The translations under genes and the position numbers were made by a program. Shown piece by piece: positions 8,384 through 19,045 of a DNA stretch of 64,000 nt. Numbering within the stretch: position 1 is the stretch's first letter; every line of letters begins with the position of its first letter. Below the pieces are notes generated by a model. That model made no database searches. It was not told the origin of the DNA and saw nothing but the letters and a program-made list of their open reading frames with translations. The stretch comes from Aurantimicrobium minutum (GTDB lineage: Bacteria; Actinomycetota; Actinomycetes; Actinomycetales; Microbacteriaceae): positions 244,615-308,614 of the forward strand of contig NZ_JARXVT010000003.1 in NCBI RefSeq assembly GCF_029892845.1, given 5' to 3'.

Positions 8384-9379
8384 TTATTTCGCTCGTGAAA
8401 CTTCCAATGAATACTTCGCAATCTTCTTACCGTCATCCAGCGAGACATTGAGTGCTCGGTGAATGTTGACCCACTTTGTCCAGGCATAAGCAGGATTGAC
8501 AAAGAGCCAGTGAGCTTTAGCCCAGATGCTGTAGTCACTATCTCGCAGAATCTTGCCCCAGCACACAAGCACATCTCTCACAGAGCGAAGCTTGGCTTGT
8601 GCCCACGACAATGACTGTCGACCTTCGCCCACGCGACGCATACCCAGATTCTCGTCAAAAATGCGCTTGCCATATTCACTGAACGTGACGTCATTTGAGT
8701 GCTCAACCACGGCAGTTGCCGCATACGCCTTGCGGTAACCAGCTTCGAGCAGATCTCGAGCAAAAGCCATATCTTCGCTGTATTTCACGTCGCGGTAGGG
8801 GATGGTGTTGAGCAAGAACTCGCGACGAGTAGCTGAGTTCACGTCGGAGTAAAACAACTCCCCCGGAGTCAATTCGTTGGCTTTAGAAATCGCTCCATCT
8901 ATGAGGGTAGTTACACCGTCTGGGCCGCAGGCCCTGAAAACGCCATCGATTTCATACTTCAACAGTGGTGAACAATTAGCTCTTGCGATGTGCTTCCCCA
9001 CTACCCCCACACAATCCAAACCTGCAGGGTCCAGTGGAGCTGTGATGTTGGTGAGCCAATAGGAATCAACTGGAATAGCGTCGTGACTGAGATAGGCAAT
9101 ATTGGTACCACGAGCCAACTTGGCAGCGAGGTTACGTGTCTTGCCGTGACCAAACTCTGAACCAGGAATCTCCGCCAAACGAACTGCTGGGTGGGTTCCA
9201 ATGATGTCGAGTGTGGCATCGCTTGAACCAGAGTCAATGACGAGGATTTCGAAGTTGCCGGCAAAATCTTGGGACTCAACTGCATGAAGCAAGCGATCCA
9301 GATACTTCTCTCCGTTGAAAGTAGGAATGAAGACGGTTGCATCAACCGTCTTCTTACTCTCTGGAGTAACGAGGGGCAT
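8384..9379 (-). CDS. Family 2 glycosyltransferase, rhamnosyltransferase-like
   Basis: 331 residues from the ATG at 9379, which overlaps the upstream TAA by one base (TAATG); a longer in-frame start at 9445 would run deep into the upstream gene and is rejected. It has VFIPTFNGEKYL, a VIDSGSSDAT segment, a FGHGKTRN motif typical of bacterial rhamnosyltransferases, and AYLSHDAIP at the metal site. It probably adds L-rhamnose or a related 6-deoxysugar to a lipid-linked glycan in the cytoplasm. It is the last gene of a coupled three-gene unit with the WsaF-like transferase and the sugar transaminase. Confidence 0.87.
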   Translation of the reverse strand: MPLVTPESKKTVDATVFIPTFNGEKYLDRLLHAVESQDFAGNFEILVIDSGSSDATLDIIGTHPAVRLAEIPGSEFGHGKTRNLAAKLARGTNIAYLSHDAIPVDSYWLTNITAPLDPAGLDCVGVVGKHIARANCSPLLKYEIDGVFRACGPDGVTTLIDGAISKANELTPGELFYSDVNSATRREFLLNTIPYRDVKYSEDMAFARDLLEAGYRKAYAATAVVEHSNDVTFSEYGKRIFDENLGMRRVGEGRQSLSWAQAKLRSVRDVLVCWGKILRDSDYSIWAKAHWLFVNPAYAWTKWVNIHRALNVSLDDGKKIAKYSLEVSRAK

Positions 9380-10626
9380 TACTTCTTCTTGCGCTTGATG
9401 ATCTTGTCGAAGGTGGCCACAACATGTGCACCGGCATCGTTCCACGAGCCACCTTCAGCAGATTTAGCCAAGGAACGCGAATACTCAACCTGATCTGGGC
9501 GATCTAAGGCAGCAATGATGCGATCTGCCATGAGTGCTGGGGACATGGGCACAAACTCAATACGTGGGTCATCACGCAATGTCATGCGGGTGTTTTCACC
9601 ATCGTTGACCACGGGAACGACGCCACAAGCCATGACTTCAAGGGGAAGCAACGACATGCATGTCAATGACAGAACAAGTGCAGCACCACAACGGTTATAG
9701 AGCTCTGGAAGTTGAGAAACCTGCAGGGTTCCATGGTTTACAAAGGGGAATTCAATACCCGCTTTAGACATATCCCAACCAGCAATGTTGATGGTGATGT
9801 CAGGACGCCTGCGGTGGACTTCTTCCAAAACCAAGAGCCCAAACTCGGTGCCACGACGAGGAGTCGTGGGGCGAGCATAGAACAAGATTTCGTTGCGTTC
9901 AGCATCGTTGGTGCGGGTATAACGAACAGCATCAACGGCGTATTCGTAGAAGTCTGTGGGCATTCCGTAATCACGCTTCAGCTTCGCGGCAAGCCACGAA
10001 CCGATCGTGATTCCGTGGTAACCGAGACGGTAAGAGTTCTCCGCCACGACGTAGTCAGGACCTGCAGGGAAGAAGTAGGGCTCAAAGTCGAGTACCCAAT
10101 AGATCCTCGGGATATTCCGTTCGTAACGCCATGCTGCATACGCAGTTGCCCAGTCGGTCGCCACGATGACATCAAAGTCCCCAGTCAAGCCCGTTTCAGG
10201 GTCATACATCCGGTATTCAGCGTTGAGCTGGGGATAACCAGAGTTGGTGGAGAGCATGTGCTTCACGCCCTCAACACTCACCTTGGGGAAAGTACCTGCT
10301 GAGTATAGAAAGATAGTGATTTCGTAGCCCGCTTGTTCCAGAAACTGCATGAACAGATACGCATTCTGGTGGCCACCACTTGAGCGTCCCGGAGGAGAGA
10401 TAACCCAAGCAATCTGGGGCTTTCCATTGGGATTAACAGGCTTATCTGCCTTGAAGTTACGGTCCCGAGTCCAGTCAACAGCGAGAACATCCTGCTTGAA
10501 CACCGTGGCCAGAGGCACTTCCTCAAAAGGGTTAGACCGGGAGGTTAACCACTTCGCTCCGCGCCACGCAGTGGACTTAACGCCCTCATATTTGAGCATT
10601 TCTGATGCGCGCTTGATAACAGACAT
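9379..10626 (-). CDS. WsaF-like (GT4-type) rhamnosyltransferase
   Basis: 415 residues. The segment VISPPGRSSGGHQNAYLF and the later GWDMS and PLEVMACGVVPV match the WsaF type of dTDP-L-rhamnose transferase (GT-B fold), in which the C-terminal domain binds the nucleotide sugar. It shares one base with each neighbour (TAATG at both ends), so the three genes are translationally coupled. The genes for dTDP-rhamnose completion (rmlB, C, D) are not in the window, although rmlA is at 32515-33411. Donor assignment is by family resemblance only. Confidence 0.82.
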   Translation of the reverse strand: MSVIKRASEMLKYEGVKSTAWRGAKWLTSRSNPFEEVPLATVFKQDVLAVDWTRDRNFKADKPVNPNGKPQIAWVISPPGRSSGGHQNAYLFMQFLEQAGYEITIFLYSAGTFPKVSVEGVKHMLSTNSGYPQLNAEYRMYDPETGLTGDFDVIVATDWATAYAAWRYERNIPRIYWVLDFEPYFFPAGPDYVVAENSYRLGYHGITIGSWLAAKLKRDYGMPTDFYEYAVDAVRYTRTNDAERNEILFYARPTTPRRGTEFGLLVLEEVHRRRPDITINIAGWDMSKAGIEFPFVNHGTLQVSQLPELYNRCGAALVLSLTCMSLLPLEVMACGVVPVVNDGENTRMTLRDDPRIEFVPMSPALMADRIIAALDRPDQVEYSRSLAKSAEGGSWNDAGAHVVATFDKIIKRKKK

Positions 10627-11774
10627 TACTTCTGGAATGCCTTCACAGTGTCAATGACGTAGGCAACCTGAGCATCTGTCATTCCGGGCCAGAGCGGCAA
10701 GCGAGCAAGACGGCCAGCAAAGGAATCAGTCTTCTCGAGAGAGCTAACAGTCCGACCATATTTTGTTCCGGCAGGGCTTGAATGCAGAGGAACGTAGTGG
10801 AACGTTCCCACAACGCCATTGCTACGCAGATACTCAAGAAGTGAATCACGAGTGTCCTGATCAGGCATGAGCACAAAGAACACGTGTGCCGCATGTTCTC
10901 CGTCAACAGGAGTCATCACAGAACCGCCAAGAGAAGAAGCCCACTCGGTCAGAGCTGAAGAATAGGTATTCCAAATCTCAAAACGGCGTTCCTGAATTCC
11001 TTCGAAGGCATCAAGTTGTGCATCTAAGACTGCTGCATTCAACTCAGAAGGAAGGTAGCTGGAACCCCAGTCAACCCAGGTGTATTTGTCCACCTGACCA
11101 CGTAAGAACTTAGAACGGTTTGTTCCCTTTTCACGCATGATCTCTGCAGCTTCAACGAGAGCTGGGTCATTGATCAGTACTGCTCCACCTTCACCACAGT
11201 GCACGTTTTTGGTGTCATGGAAGCTTTGGATTGCAACTGAACCGATAGTTCCGAGGGCACCAAAACGTGACTTCACAGCTAAGCCATGAGCATTGTCTTC
11301 AATCACGGGGATGTTGTGCTTGCGTGAGATAGCCATGATGGCATCCATATCCACAGGTGCTCCGCCGTAGTGCATGACAGAGATGGCTTTTGTCTTGGCA
11401 GTAATTGCCTTTTCTACCTCAGCAGGGTCAACGTTTCCGCTGTCACCTTCGATATCCACGAAGACCGGCACTCCCCCGGCGGCAACGATAGAAGCAGCGC
11501 CAGAAGAGAAAGTGAAACTGGGGACAATTACTTCGTCGCCTTCACCAATACCCAGAAGGCGAACTGCCATCTCTAAAGCAGCAGTTCCTGAAGTGGTGAG
11601 CAGAACCGTTGGTGAACCCGTGAGCTCCACCATCTTTGCCGAAGCAGACTTGGTAAAGGGGCCATCACCATGAACATGGTCAGAAGCAATAACGGCTGCG
11701 AGATTGTCCGGCGCCGCAGGCGCACGGAAAGGCACCGAGAACAGAATCGGTGTCAATGCGTCGTCTGCAGACAT
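10626..11774 (-). CDS. wecE: Sugar aminotransferase, WecE-like (DegT/DnrJ/EryC1/StrS family)
   Basis: 382 residues. PLP-dependent fold type I: TTSGTAALE phosphate pocket, EDNAHG with the PLP-contacting Asp, and SFHDTKN with the Schiff-base Lys, followed by GEGGAVL. The REKGTNRS, RGQVDKYTW and GSSYLPS segments are those of WecE, which converts dTDP-4-keto-6-deoxy-D-glucose to dTDP-4-amino-4,6-dideoxygalactose using Glu. It begins 20 bp after the prfA stop and is coupled to the two glycosyltransferases downstream, so an aminodeoxysugar is likely part of the same glycan. Confidence 0.88.
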   Translation of the reverse strand: MSADDALTPILFSVPFRAPAAPDNLAAVIASDHVHGDGPFTKSASAKMVELTGSPTVLLTTSGTAALEMAVRLLGIGEGDEVIVPSFTFSSGAASIVAAGGVPVFVDIEGDSGNVDPAEVEKAITAKTKAISVMHYGGAPVDMDAIMAISRKHNIPVIEDNAHGLAVKSRFGALGTIGSVAIQSFHDTKNVHCGEGGAVLINDPALVEAAEIMREKGTNRSKFLRGQVDKYTWVDWGSSYLPSELNAAVLDAQLDAFEGIQERRFEIWNTYSSALTEWASSLGGSVMTPVDGEHAAHVFFVLMPDQDTRDSLLEYLRSNGVVGTFHYVPLHSSPAGTKYGRTVSSLEKTDSFAGRLARLPLWPGMTDAQVAYVIDTVKAFQK

Positions 11775-11794
11775 GTTTTGAGTCTAGTTCTGAA

Positions 11795-12874
11795 CTAGTT
11801 TTGGTCGCCCAAAGCTGCCAAGCGCGATTCTTCATCAGCAGCAATACAAGACTGAATTACCGGCTCCACAGCACCGTCCATCACGCGGTCCAAGTCGTAG
11901 GACTTGTAACCGGTGCGGTGGTCAGCAATACGGTTCTCAGGGAAGTTGTAGGTGCGAATTCGCTCTGAACGGTCCACGGTGCGGATCTGCTCTTTACGTG
12001 CCGCACTGGCTTCCGCCATTGCTTCCTCCTGCTGGCGAGCAAGGATGCGCGCGCGGAGCACGCGCATACCGGCTTCACGGTTCTGAAGCTGGCTCTTTTC
12101 GTTCTGCATCGAGACCACGATTCCAGTAGGAAGGTGGGTAATGCGCACGGCAGAGTCAGTGGTGTTCACAGACTGTCCTCCAGGACCACTCGAGCGATAC
12201 ACATCGATCTTGAGGTCATTCTGGTTGATAGCGACTTCTTCAGGCTCGTCGACTTCAGGGAAGACCAAAACTCCAGCAGCTGAGGTGTGGATACGTCCCT
12301 GAGACTCAGTAGCGGGCACGCGCTGTACGCGGTGTACACCACCTTCATACTTCAGGTGAGCCCAGACACCCTGTGCTGGGTCGTTCGAGTTGCCCTTGAT
12401 GGCAACTTGAACGTCCTTGAAACCACCGAGGTCAGATTCCGTCTTATCCAGAACTTCTGTCTTCCAGCCCTTGGACTCTGCATAGTGGAGATACATGCGC
12501 AGAAGGTCAGCTACGAAGAGCTGGCTTTCTGCACCACCTTCACCACCCTTGATTTCCATGATCACGTCACGGCCATCATCAGGGTCACGAGGAATAAGTA
12601 GACGACGTAGCTTTTCCTGTGCACCAGGAATTGCTTCCTCGAGTGCAGGAATCTCAGCAGCGAATGCTTCGTCTTCCTTGGCAAGTTCCTTGGCAGCAGC
12701 CAAGTCCTCTTCCAACGTGGTCAAGCGCTCATAGGCAATCTTGATCTGGCTGATTTCGGCATAACGGCGGTTGAGCTTCTTCGAACGTGACGCGTCAGCG
12801 TGCACGGCCGGGTCGGAGAGCTGAACCTGCAGCTCTTCGTACTCGGCGAGAAGGCCTTGTACAGAAGAAAGCAC
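11795..12874 (-). CDS. prfA: Peptide chain release factor 1
   Basis: 359 residues, the usual RF1 length. The stop-codon reading tripeptide PAT is at 187-189, which specifies UAG/UAA, and the GGQ motif that triggers peptide release is at 232-234. It begins 3 bp after rho, so rho and prfA are one operon; rpmE, which lies between them in some actinobacteria, is absent. Its modifying enzyme PrmC is encoded 6.5 kb away rather than next to it. Confidence 0.97.
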   Translation of the reverse strand: MLSSVQGLLAEYEELQVQLSDPAVHADASRSKKLNRRYAEISQIKIAYERLTTLEEDLAAAKELAKEDEAFAAEIPALEEAIPGAQEKLRRLLIPRDPDDGRDVIMEIKGGEGGAESQLFVADLLRMYLHYAESKGWKTEVLDKTESDLGGFKDVQVAIKGNSNDPAQGVWAHLKYEGGVHRVQRVPATESQGRIHTSAAGVLVFPEVDEPEEVAINQNDLKIDVYRSSGPGGQSVNTTDSAVRITHLPTGIVVSMQNEKSQLQNREAGMRVLRARILARQQEEAMAEASAARKEQIRTVDRSERIRTYNFPENRIADHRTGYKSYDLDRVMDGAVEPVIQSCIAADEESRLAALGDQN

Positions 12875-12877
12875 GGC

Positions 12878-14650
<1,773 letters not shown>

Positions 14651-14751
14651 GAGTTCTCCTTATAGATATTTAGAGCACTAGAGCTTTTCCAAGCCACTGC
14701 ATCTAATAAATGTGGGCTGTGTGGAGGTAGTGCGAAATGGGGTGTTACAGA

Positions 14752-14767
14752 AGTTCGATATCGAACT
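14752..14767. promoter_or_regulatory. 16-bp perfect palindrome upstream of rho
   Basis: AGTTCGATATCGAACT is a perfect palindrome about 100 bp upstream of the rho start codon. Two TCGCGA boxes follow nearby (about 14793-14808). No other gene is close in this 249-bp gap. It could be a repressor site, or a leader hairpin used in rho autoregulation. Confidence 0.45.
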
Positions 14768-14899
14768 GGTGAATGCTCCGGGAGGCTTTCGCGAGATTTC
14801 GCGACTTCAACCGGTGCACTCACATAGTAGCAGCCCAAGCGATTCCTTGAGAAAATGAATATCTAAAATGACCAGGGATTAATTCTCAATTAATGTCGG

Positions 14900-15394
14900 C
14901 TAGCAAAATGCAAGATTTATAGCAGTTAGGTAGCCAGAAATACATAATCCTGTAATCAACAACATTCCATAAAAAGGCGCTATAGACCAAGATAAGACAG
15001 CAGTTTTGCTCGGCAGCCATGATTTCTTGTGCTGAATATTTTTACTTTTTTTCGCACTTTTTGCTGTTTTAGCTTCGTTCACTACTGAAACATCCAGGGA
15101 AAATGGAGGCACTCTGGAGTCTCCATTTGCAACTAGCTCATACAACTTCACATATTTCTGCTCAGAAGATAAATAATTTGCATCTAGAAATGCGAAGCAA
15201 ATTACACTGATGAAGCCCAAAATAGCGACCTCAATTGACTTTGTTGTCAATGCATATGCGTAGGCCCCGGCGACAACCGGTATCAGCCAACTTTTCGTAT
15301 TTGAAGATGCTGCCGACATTCTCAAAATAACGCCTTGAATAAACGCCAAGTGAGTCCGCTTGTCCTCTTGACTCAGAGTATTTTCTTTTGCCAT
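14900..15394 (-). CDS. Small membrane protein, candidate effector paired with the TIR-like gene
   Basis: 164 residues; a GGAG ribosome site nine bases before ATG 15394. The N-terminal part (LSQEDKRTHLAFIQGVILRM, residues 7-26) is amphipathic and typical of small membrane proteins found next to TIR/DUF1863 genes. Hydrophobic segments are at about 36-52, 56-73 and 135-160, with a Lys-rich loop (109-127) between the second and third. It starts 35 bp after the stop of the TIR-like gene, in the same direction, so the two form an operon. Inference: a membrane-disrupting effector triggered by a nucleotide signal from the TIR protein. I do not recognise a named family with certainty. Both genes are more A+T-rich than rho and thrB on either side. 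Confidence 0.8.
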   Translation of the reverse strand: MAKENTLSQEDKRTHLAFIQGVILRMSAASSNTKSWLIPVVAGAYAYALTTKSIEVAILGFISVICFAFLDANYLSSEQKYVKLYELVANGDSRVPPFSLDVSVVNEAKTAKSAKKSKNIQHKKSWLPSKTAVLSWSIAPFYGMLLITGLCISGYLTAINLAFC

Positions 15395-15429
15395 TTGCTA
15401 ATTCTCCGATAATCACCCAGCAATAAAAG

Positions 15430-15903
15430 TCATCTGATTCTGCCTGATTTTGACCAAGTCTCTATATTTCTCGCCAAATTGTTATAAGTCCTCGATGGAT
15501 CTATATTTCCAAACAAATCTTTAACAGTTGGATCAAATACGGGAATCTGAAACTCTGGCTTAAACGGGGAGGGGCCCGGATTATCTGGGCCTTTAGACAT
15601 TGAAGGCAGCCCATGAATACGGATTGCCAATAACGGAGTGCCTGTCTTCCAAGCATGATTAATTTCATACTGAACCCAAAGACGATTACATGTTTGAGTC
15701 CCCAGGAGAACTATGCAAGCAGATTTTCCTTTCATTTGAGTCGCAACCCAATTTTCTATGGCAGCATCTCCACCTTTTTTAACTTCTTCCCACTTCTGCG
15801 GTTCCACTGAGGGTTCACCATGTATCGCGTTAATATTTCGAACCATTTGAACTCGATGAACATCCCTCTCATAGTGAAAAGAGAAAAATACTTTTTCTGC
15901 CAT
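15430..15903 (-). CDS. TIR-like domain protein (DUF1863, ThsB-like)
   Basis: 157 residues made of a single domain. VFFSFHYERD at 5-14 is the first strand and loop of DUF1863 (MTH538-type TIR); CIVLLGTQT (63-71) and RLWVQYEINHAW (74-85) follow. Glu80 in the WVQYEI segment is at the position of the catalytic Glu of NAD-cleaving TIR domains. ThsB of Thoeris, the phage sensor that makes a cyclic ADP-ribose-like signal, belongs to this family. No ThsA (SIR2-SLOG) gene is nearby; a small membrane protein follows instead. The start has GGGGGA five bases upstream. An alternative role is a nucleoside 2-deoxyribosyltransferase-like signalling enzyme. Confidence 0.85.
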   Translation of the reverse strand: MAEKVFFSFHYERDVHRVQMVRNINAIHGEPSVEPQKWEEVKKGGDAAIENWVATQMKGKSACIVLLGTQTCNRLWVQYEINHAWKTGTPLLAIRIHGLPSMSKGPDNPGPSPFKPEFQIPVFDPTVKDLFGNIDPSRTYNNLARNIETWSKSGRIR

Positions 15904-16114
15904 AAGTCCCCCAAATAATTCAAGAATTTTTCTGAATCCTTGCTAAGAGAATTCATTATTTTATAAACCTAATGAATGTTTGCCCACAACTTAATAAACA
16001 TTCAGGGGATCTTGACGAATTCGTTTGAGCTCCATCGTGAAATTTTGCCTTCCAAAAAGAAGTAATGAACTTGTTCTTCAGCCATCCTTGTATCCTTGTC
16101 AGCAGATTAATTTT

Positions 16115-16987
16115 ATGAAGTCCAAATTTTCTCCCTCCAACGATGTAGCCATCATTACCGTGAGCTACAACTCCAGCGCGCAGTTGGCAGACTTCCTCGC
16201 TAGTGCAGTGAATTCGGTGTACTCCCCCAGCCAAATTACTGTGGTGGACAATAACTCTGCAGACATTGCTGCTACTGAGAAACTCACCAAGAAACTCTGC
16301 GTCAACTTGCTCAAACTCGATAACAACGTGGGCTACGGTTCAGCTGTGAATAAAGCAGTTCCTCTACTTCCTGAAGAATTCACTACTTTGCTGGTGTGCA
16401 ATCCAGACAGTGAACTCAATCCACAGACAGTTACAGCACTGAGAAATGCAGTCCAGGACTCCACCGTTGGCGTGGCTGGGCCTCGGATTTACAACGAAGA
16501 CTGCTCGGTTTATCCCTCAGCGCGATCAATTCCATCCATCCGCAACGGTGTTGGGCACGCACTCTTTGCGAATATTTGGCTTTCCAACCCGTGGACCAAG
16601 AGCTATCTTTCTGAAGCACACCTGCAGAACAAAACAGTTTCTACTGGATGGGTATCAGGTGCTTGCTTGGCAGTGCGCCGTGACCTCTTCGCTCAAGTAA
16701 GCGGCTTTGACGACCACTACTTCATGTATTTCGAAGACGTAGACCTGGGCTACCGCCTAGGGAAGATGGGGTACACAAACCTCTATGTTCCCGAGGTCTC
16801 GATAACCCACATCGGTGGCGAATCCACCAAAGCCATCAAGAAGACCATGCTGCGCATTCACCATGAAAGCGCCATGCGCTTTATCCAAGTGAAATACAAA
16901 GGCATTCTGTGGGCGCCAGTACGCGGAGTGATTCGCTTAGGGTTGGCGCTGCGCTTCTGGTTCCAGGCTAGAAAAGCAACAACGTAG
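16115..16987 (+). CDS. Family 2 glycosyltransferase, WbbL-like rhamnosyltransferase
   Basis: 290 residues from ATG 16115; an earlier in-frame ATG at 16025 adds an unconserved, Cys-containing stretch and is less likely. Motifs: VAIITVSYNSS, VVDNNSAD, LLVCNPDSEL as the metal site, and GWVSGACLAVRRDLF...GFDDHYFMYFEDVDLGYR, which is typical of bacterial rhamnosyltransferases including WbbL, the enzyme that adds rhamnose to lipid-linked GlcNAc. With WecA in this window, a WecA-WbbL type linkage unit is possible. It lies alone on the plus strand between the TIR-like gene and thrB, and its stop is 7 bp from the convergent thrB stop. Confidence 0.85.
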   Translation: MKSKFSPSNDVAIITVSYNSSAQLADFLASAVNSVYSPSQITVVDNNSADIAATEKLTKKLCVNLLKLDNNVGYGSAVNKAVPLLPEEFTTLLVCNPDSELNPQTVTALRNAVQDSTVGVAGPRIYNEDCSVYPSARSIPSIRNGVGHALFANIWLSNPWTKSYLSEAHLQNKTVSTGWVSGACLAVRRDLFAQVSGFDDHYFMYFEDVDLGYRLGKMGYTNLYVPEVSITHIGGESTKAIKKTMLRIHHESAMRFIQVKYKGILWAPVRGVIRLGLALRFWFQARKATT

Positions 16988-16994
16988 AAGTTCT

Positions 16995-17945
16995 TTATTC
17001 AGCAGGTGCGTAAGAAGCGCCTGCAAAGTCCACAGCAAGCATGAGAGCACGCCAAGGGCTCTCTTCGTGCTGGGCAACAAGCTTTGCTGCCTCAACGCGC
17101 TGTGCAGGATCAGAACACAGCACCAAAATGGATGGACCAGCGCCAGAAACCACTGCTGCAAAACCGTGTTCACGAAGCAGCTTGATCAGAGTGCTGGTCT
17201 GAGGCATAGCCTCAGCTCGATAGTCCTGGTGAAGTTTGTCTTCTGTTGATTCGAACAGAAGTTCTGGGCTCTGAGTGAGAGCAGCGACAAGAAGGGACGA
17301 ACGAGACACATTGAAGATGGCGTCTTCGTGAGGCACATTCTCTGGTTGCAATGCACGAGCCTGTTTGGTCGACATGGTGAAGGAAGGAACCAGTACCAGA
17401 GGTGAAACACCTCGGTGAACAAGCAAACGCTTGCAGCGTGGGCCATCTTCTGTGGTCCACGCGATAGTCAGGCCACCAAACAGCGCGGGTGCGACGTTGT
17501 CAGGGTGGCCTTCAAGATCAGTAGCTAGGCGCAGCAATGTATCTGCGTCGAAGTCACAGATTCCTTCGAGAAGTCCCTGAGCAGCAACCAAACCAGAAAC
17601 AATTGCTGCGCTGGAAGAGCCCATGCCACGGCTGTGAGGAATCTGGTTGTGTGCACGAAGGTTCAGTCCTGGCATTGCCACCCCCGCATGCGCGAAAGCG
17701 TGAGCAATGGACTGAACAACCAAGTTGGAAGCATCAGTAGAAACCGGCGCTGCGCTATCTGCAGCACCTTCGCCAATTACCTCAACAGTTGCACCAGGCT
17801 CGGAACGAGTAGATACCTCGAGCTGGTCGTAGAAACCTAAAGCAAGACCAAGAGTGTCAAAGCCGGGGCCCAAGTTTGCCGAAGTAGCCGGTACGCGAAC
17901 GGTAACCGCTCTGCCTACCGGCACCTGCATGGCCCCTGAGGACAT
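16995..17945 (-). CDS. thrB: Homoserine kinase
   Basis: 316 residues. GHMP kinase: VPATSANLGPGFDTLG at the N-terminus, the ATP-binding PHSRGMGSSSAAIVSG segment and a C-terminal VSGAGPSILVL. It phosphorylates homoserine to O-phosphohomoserine. The start overlaps the thrC stop by one base (TAATG). It is the last gene of the lysA-hom-thrC-thrB unit. Confidence 0.96.
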   Translation of the reverse strand: MSSGAMQVPVGRAVTVRVPATSANLGPGFDTLGLALGFYDQLEVSTRSEPGATVEVIGEGAADSAAPVSTDASNLVVQSIAHAFAHAGVAMPGLNLRAHNQIPHSRGMGSSSAAIVSGLVAAQGLLEGICDFDADTLLRLATDLEGHPDNVAPALFGGLTIAWTTEDGPRCKRLLVHRGVSPLVLVPSFTMSTKQARALQPENVPHEDAIFNVSRSSLLVAALTQSPELLFESTEDKLHQDYRAEAMPQTSTLIKLLREHGFAAVVSGAGPSILVLCSDPAQRVEAAKLVAQHEESPWRALMLAVDFAGASYAPAE

Positions 17946-19045
17946 TAGTGCGAAGCGCCCTTGACAAGGCCAAGTACACCTGCAACATCTTCAGTGCTCA
18001 CGGGAACGACAGTAGGAGCCACTTCAGTGCCGTCTGCCTTCTTGAGAGCGTAGAGGGGGTCCTTGAGGCCGTGACCAGTCACAGTCAGTACAACAGTTGA
18101 TCCAGCTGGGATGTGACCGTTCTCGGCACGTTCCAGCAGACCTGCAACAGAGATGGCAGATGCAGGCTCAACAAAGATGCCCACTTCTGCAGAAAGGATG
18201 CGCTGAGCAGCAAGGATGCCTGCGTCATCGATGGCACCGAAGTAGCCATTGCTTGTGTCGCGTGCACCGAGTGCGAACTCCCACGAAGCCGGGTTACCAA
18301 TACGGATAGCGCTGGCAAGAGTCTCTGGGTTCTTCACGGGGTGGCCTAGCACGATGGGTGCTGAACCAGCTGCCTGGAAACCGAACATGCGAGGAAGCTT
18401 GGTGGCTGCGCCGCGTTCGAGTTCTTCGCTGTAGCCACGGAAGTAGGCGGTGTAGTTACCAGCGTTACCTACAGGAACAAAGTGGAAGTCAGGTGCGTCC
18501 TGAAGAACTTCTACAACTTCGTATGCAGCGGTCTTCTGGCCTTCGATGCGGTCAGGGTTCACCGAGTTCACGAGGTGAACAGGGTAGTTAGCTGCAAGGT
18601 CACGAGCAATGTCGAGGCAGTCATCGAAGTTACCTTGGATCTGAATGATTTCTGCATTGTGAGCAACAGCCTGGCTGAGCTTACCCATGGAGATTTTGCC
18701 TTCAGGGATCAGAACAGCAGCAGAAATGCCAGCGTGGGTTGCATACGCAGCTGCAGAAGCACTGGTGTTACCAGTGGAAGCACAGATAACAGCCTTAGCG
18801 CCGTGCTCAACAGCCTTCGAGATGGCCATGGTCATACCGCGGTCCTTGAATGAACCCGTTGGGTTCATTCCTTCATACTTCACGAAGACACGTGCACCGG
18901 TGCGTGCCGAGAGAGCCTTAGCTTCAATCAGTGGCGTGCCACCTTCACCCAAGGTAATGATGGGGGTCGCATCAGAAATGTTCAGGCGGTCTGCATACTC
19001 GGGCAGAACGCCACGCCACTGGTGTGCCAATTTAGGCTCCTTCAA
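17945..19045 (-). CDS. thrC: Threonine synthase
   Basis: 366 residues, the short actinobacterial form. After [15 protein letters not shown], the PLP Lys lies in PTGSFKDRG, and the phosphate loop GNAGNYTAY and [13 protein letters not shown] follow. It converts O-phosphohomoserine to threonine. It overlaps the end of hom by 14 bp and the start of thrB by one base, so the three are translated from one message. Confidence 0.96.
   Translation of the reverse strand: MKEPKLAHQWRGVLPEYADRLNISDATPIITLGEGGTPLIEAKALSARTGARVFVKYEGMNPTGSFKDRGMTMAISKAVEHGAKAVICASTGNTSASAAAYATHAGISAAVLIPEGKISMGKLSQAVAHNAEIIQIQGNFDDCLDIARDLAANYPVHLVNSVNPDRIEGQKTAAYEVVEVLQDAPDFHFVPVGNAGNYTAYFRGYSEELERGAATKLPRMFGFQAAGSAPIVLGHPVKNPETLASAIRIGNPASWEFALGARDTSNGYFGAIDDAGILAAQRILSAEVGIFVEPASAISVAGLLERAENGHIPAGSTVVLTVTGHGLKDPLYALKKADGTEVAPTVVPVSTEDVAGVLGLVKGASH

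Noticed and set aside
15956..16234. Minus-strand open frame before the TIR-like gene
   Set aside because: It overlaps the 5' part of the GT2 gene on the other strand and shows no domain.
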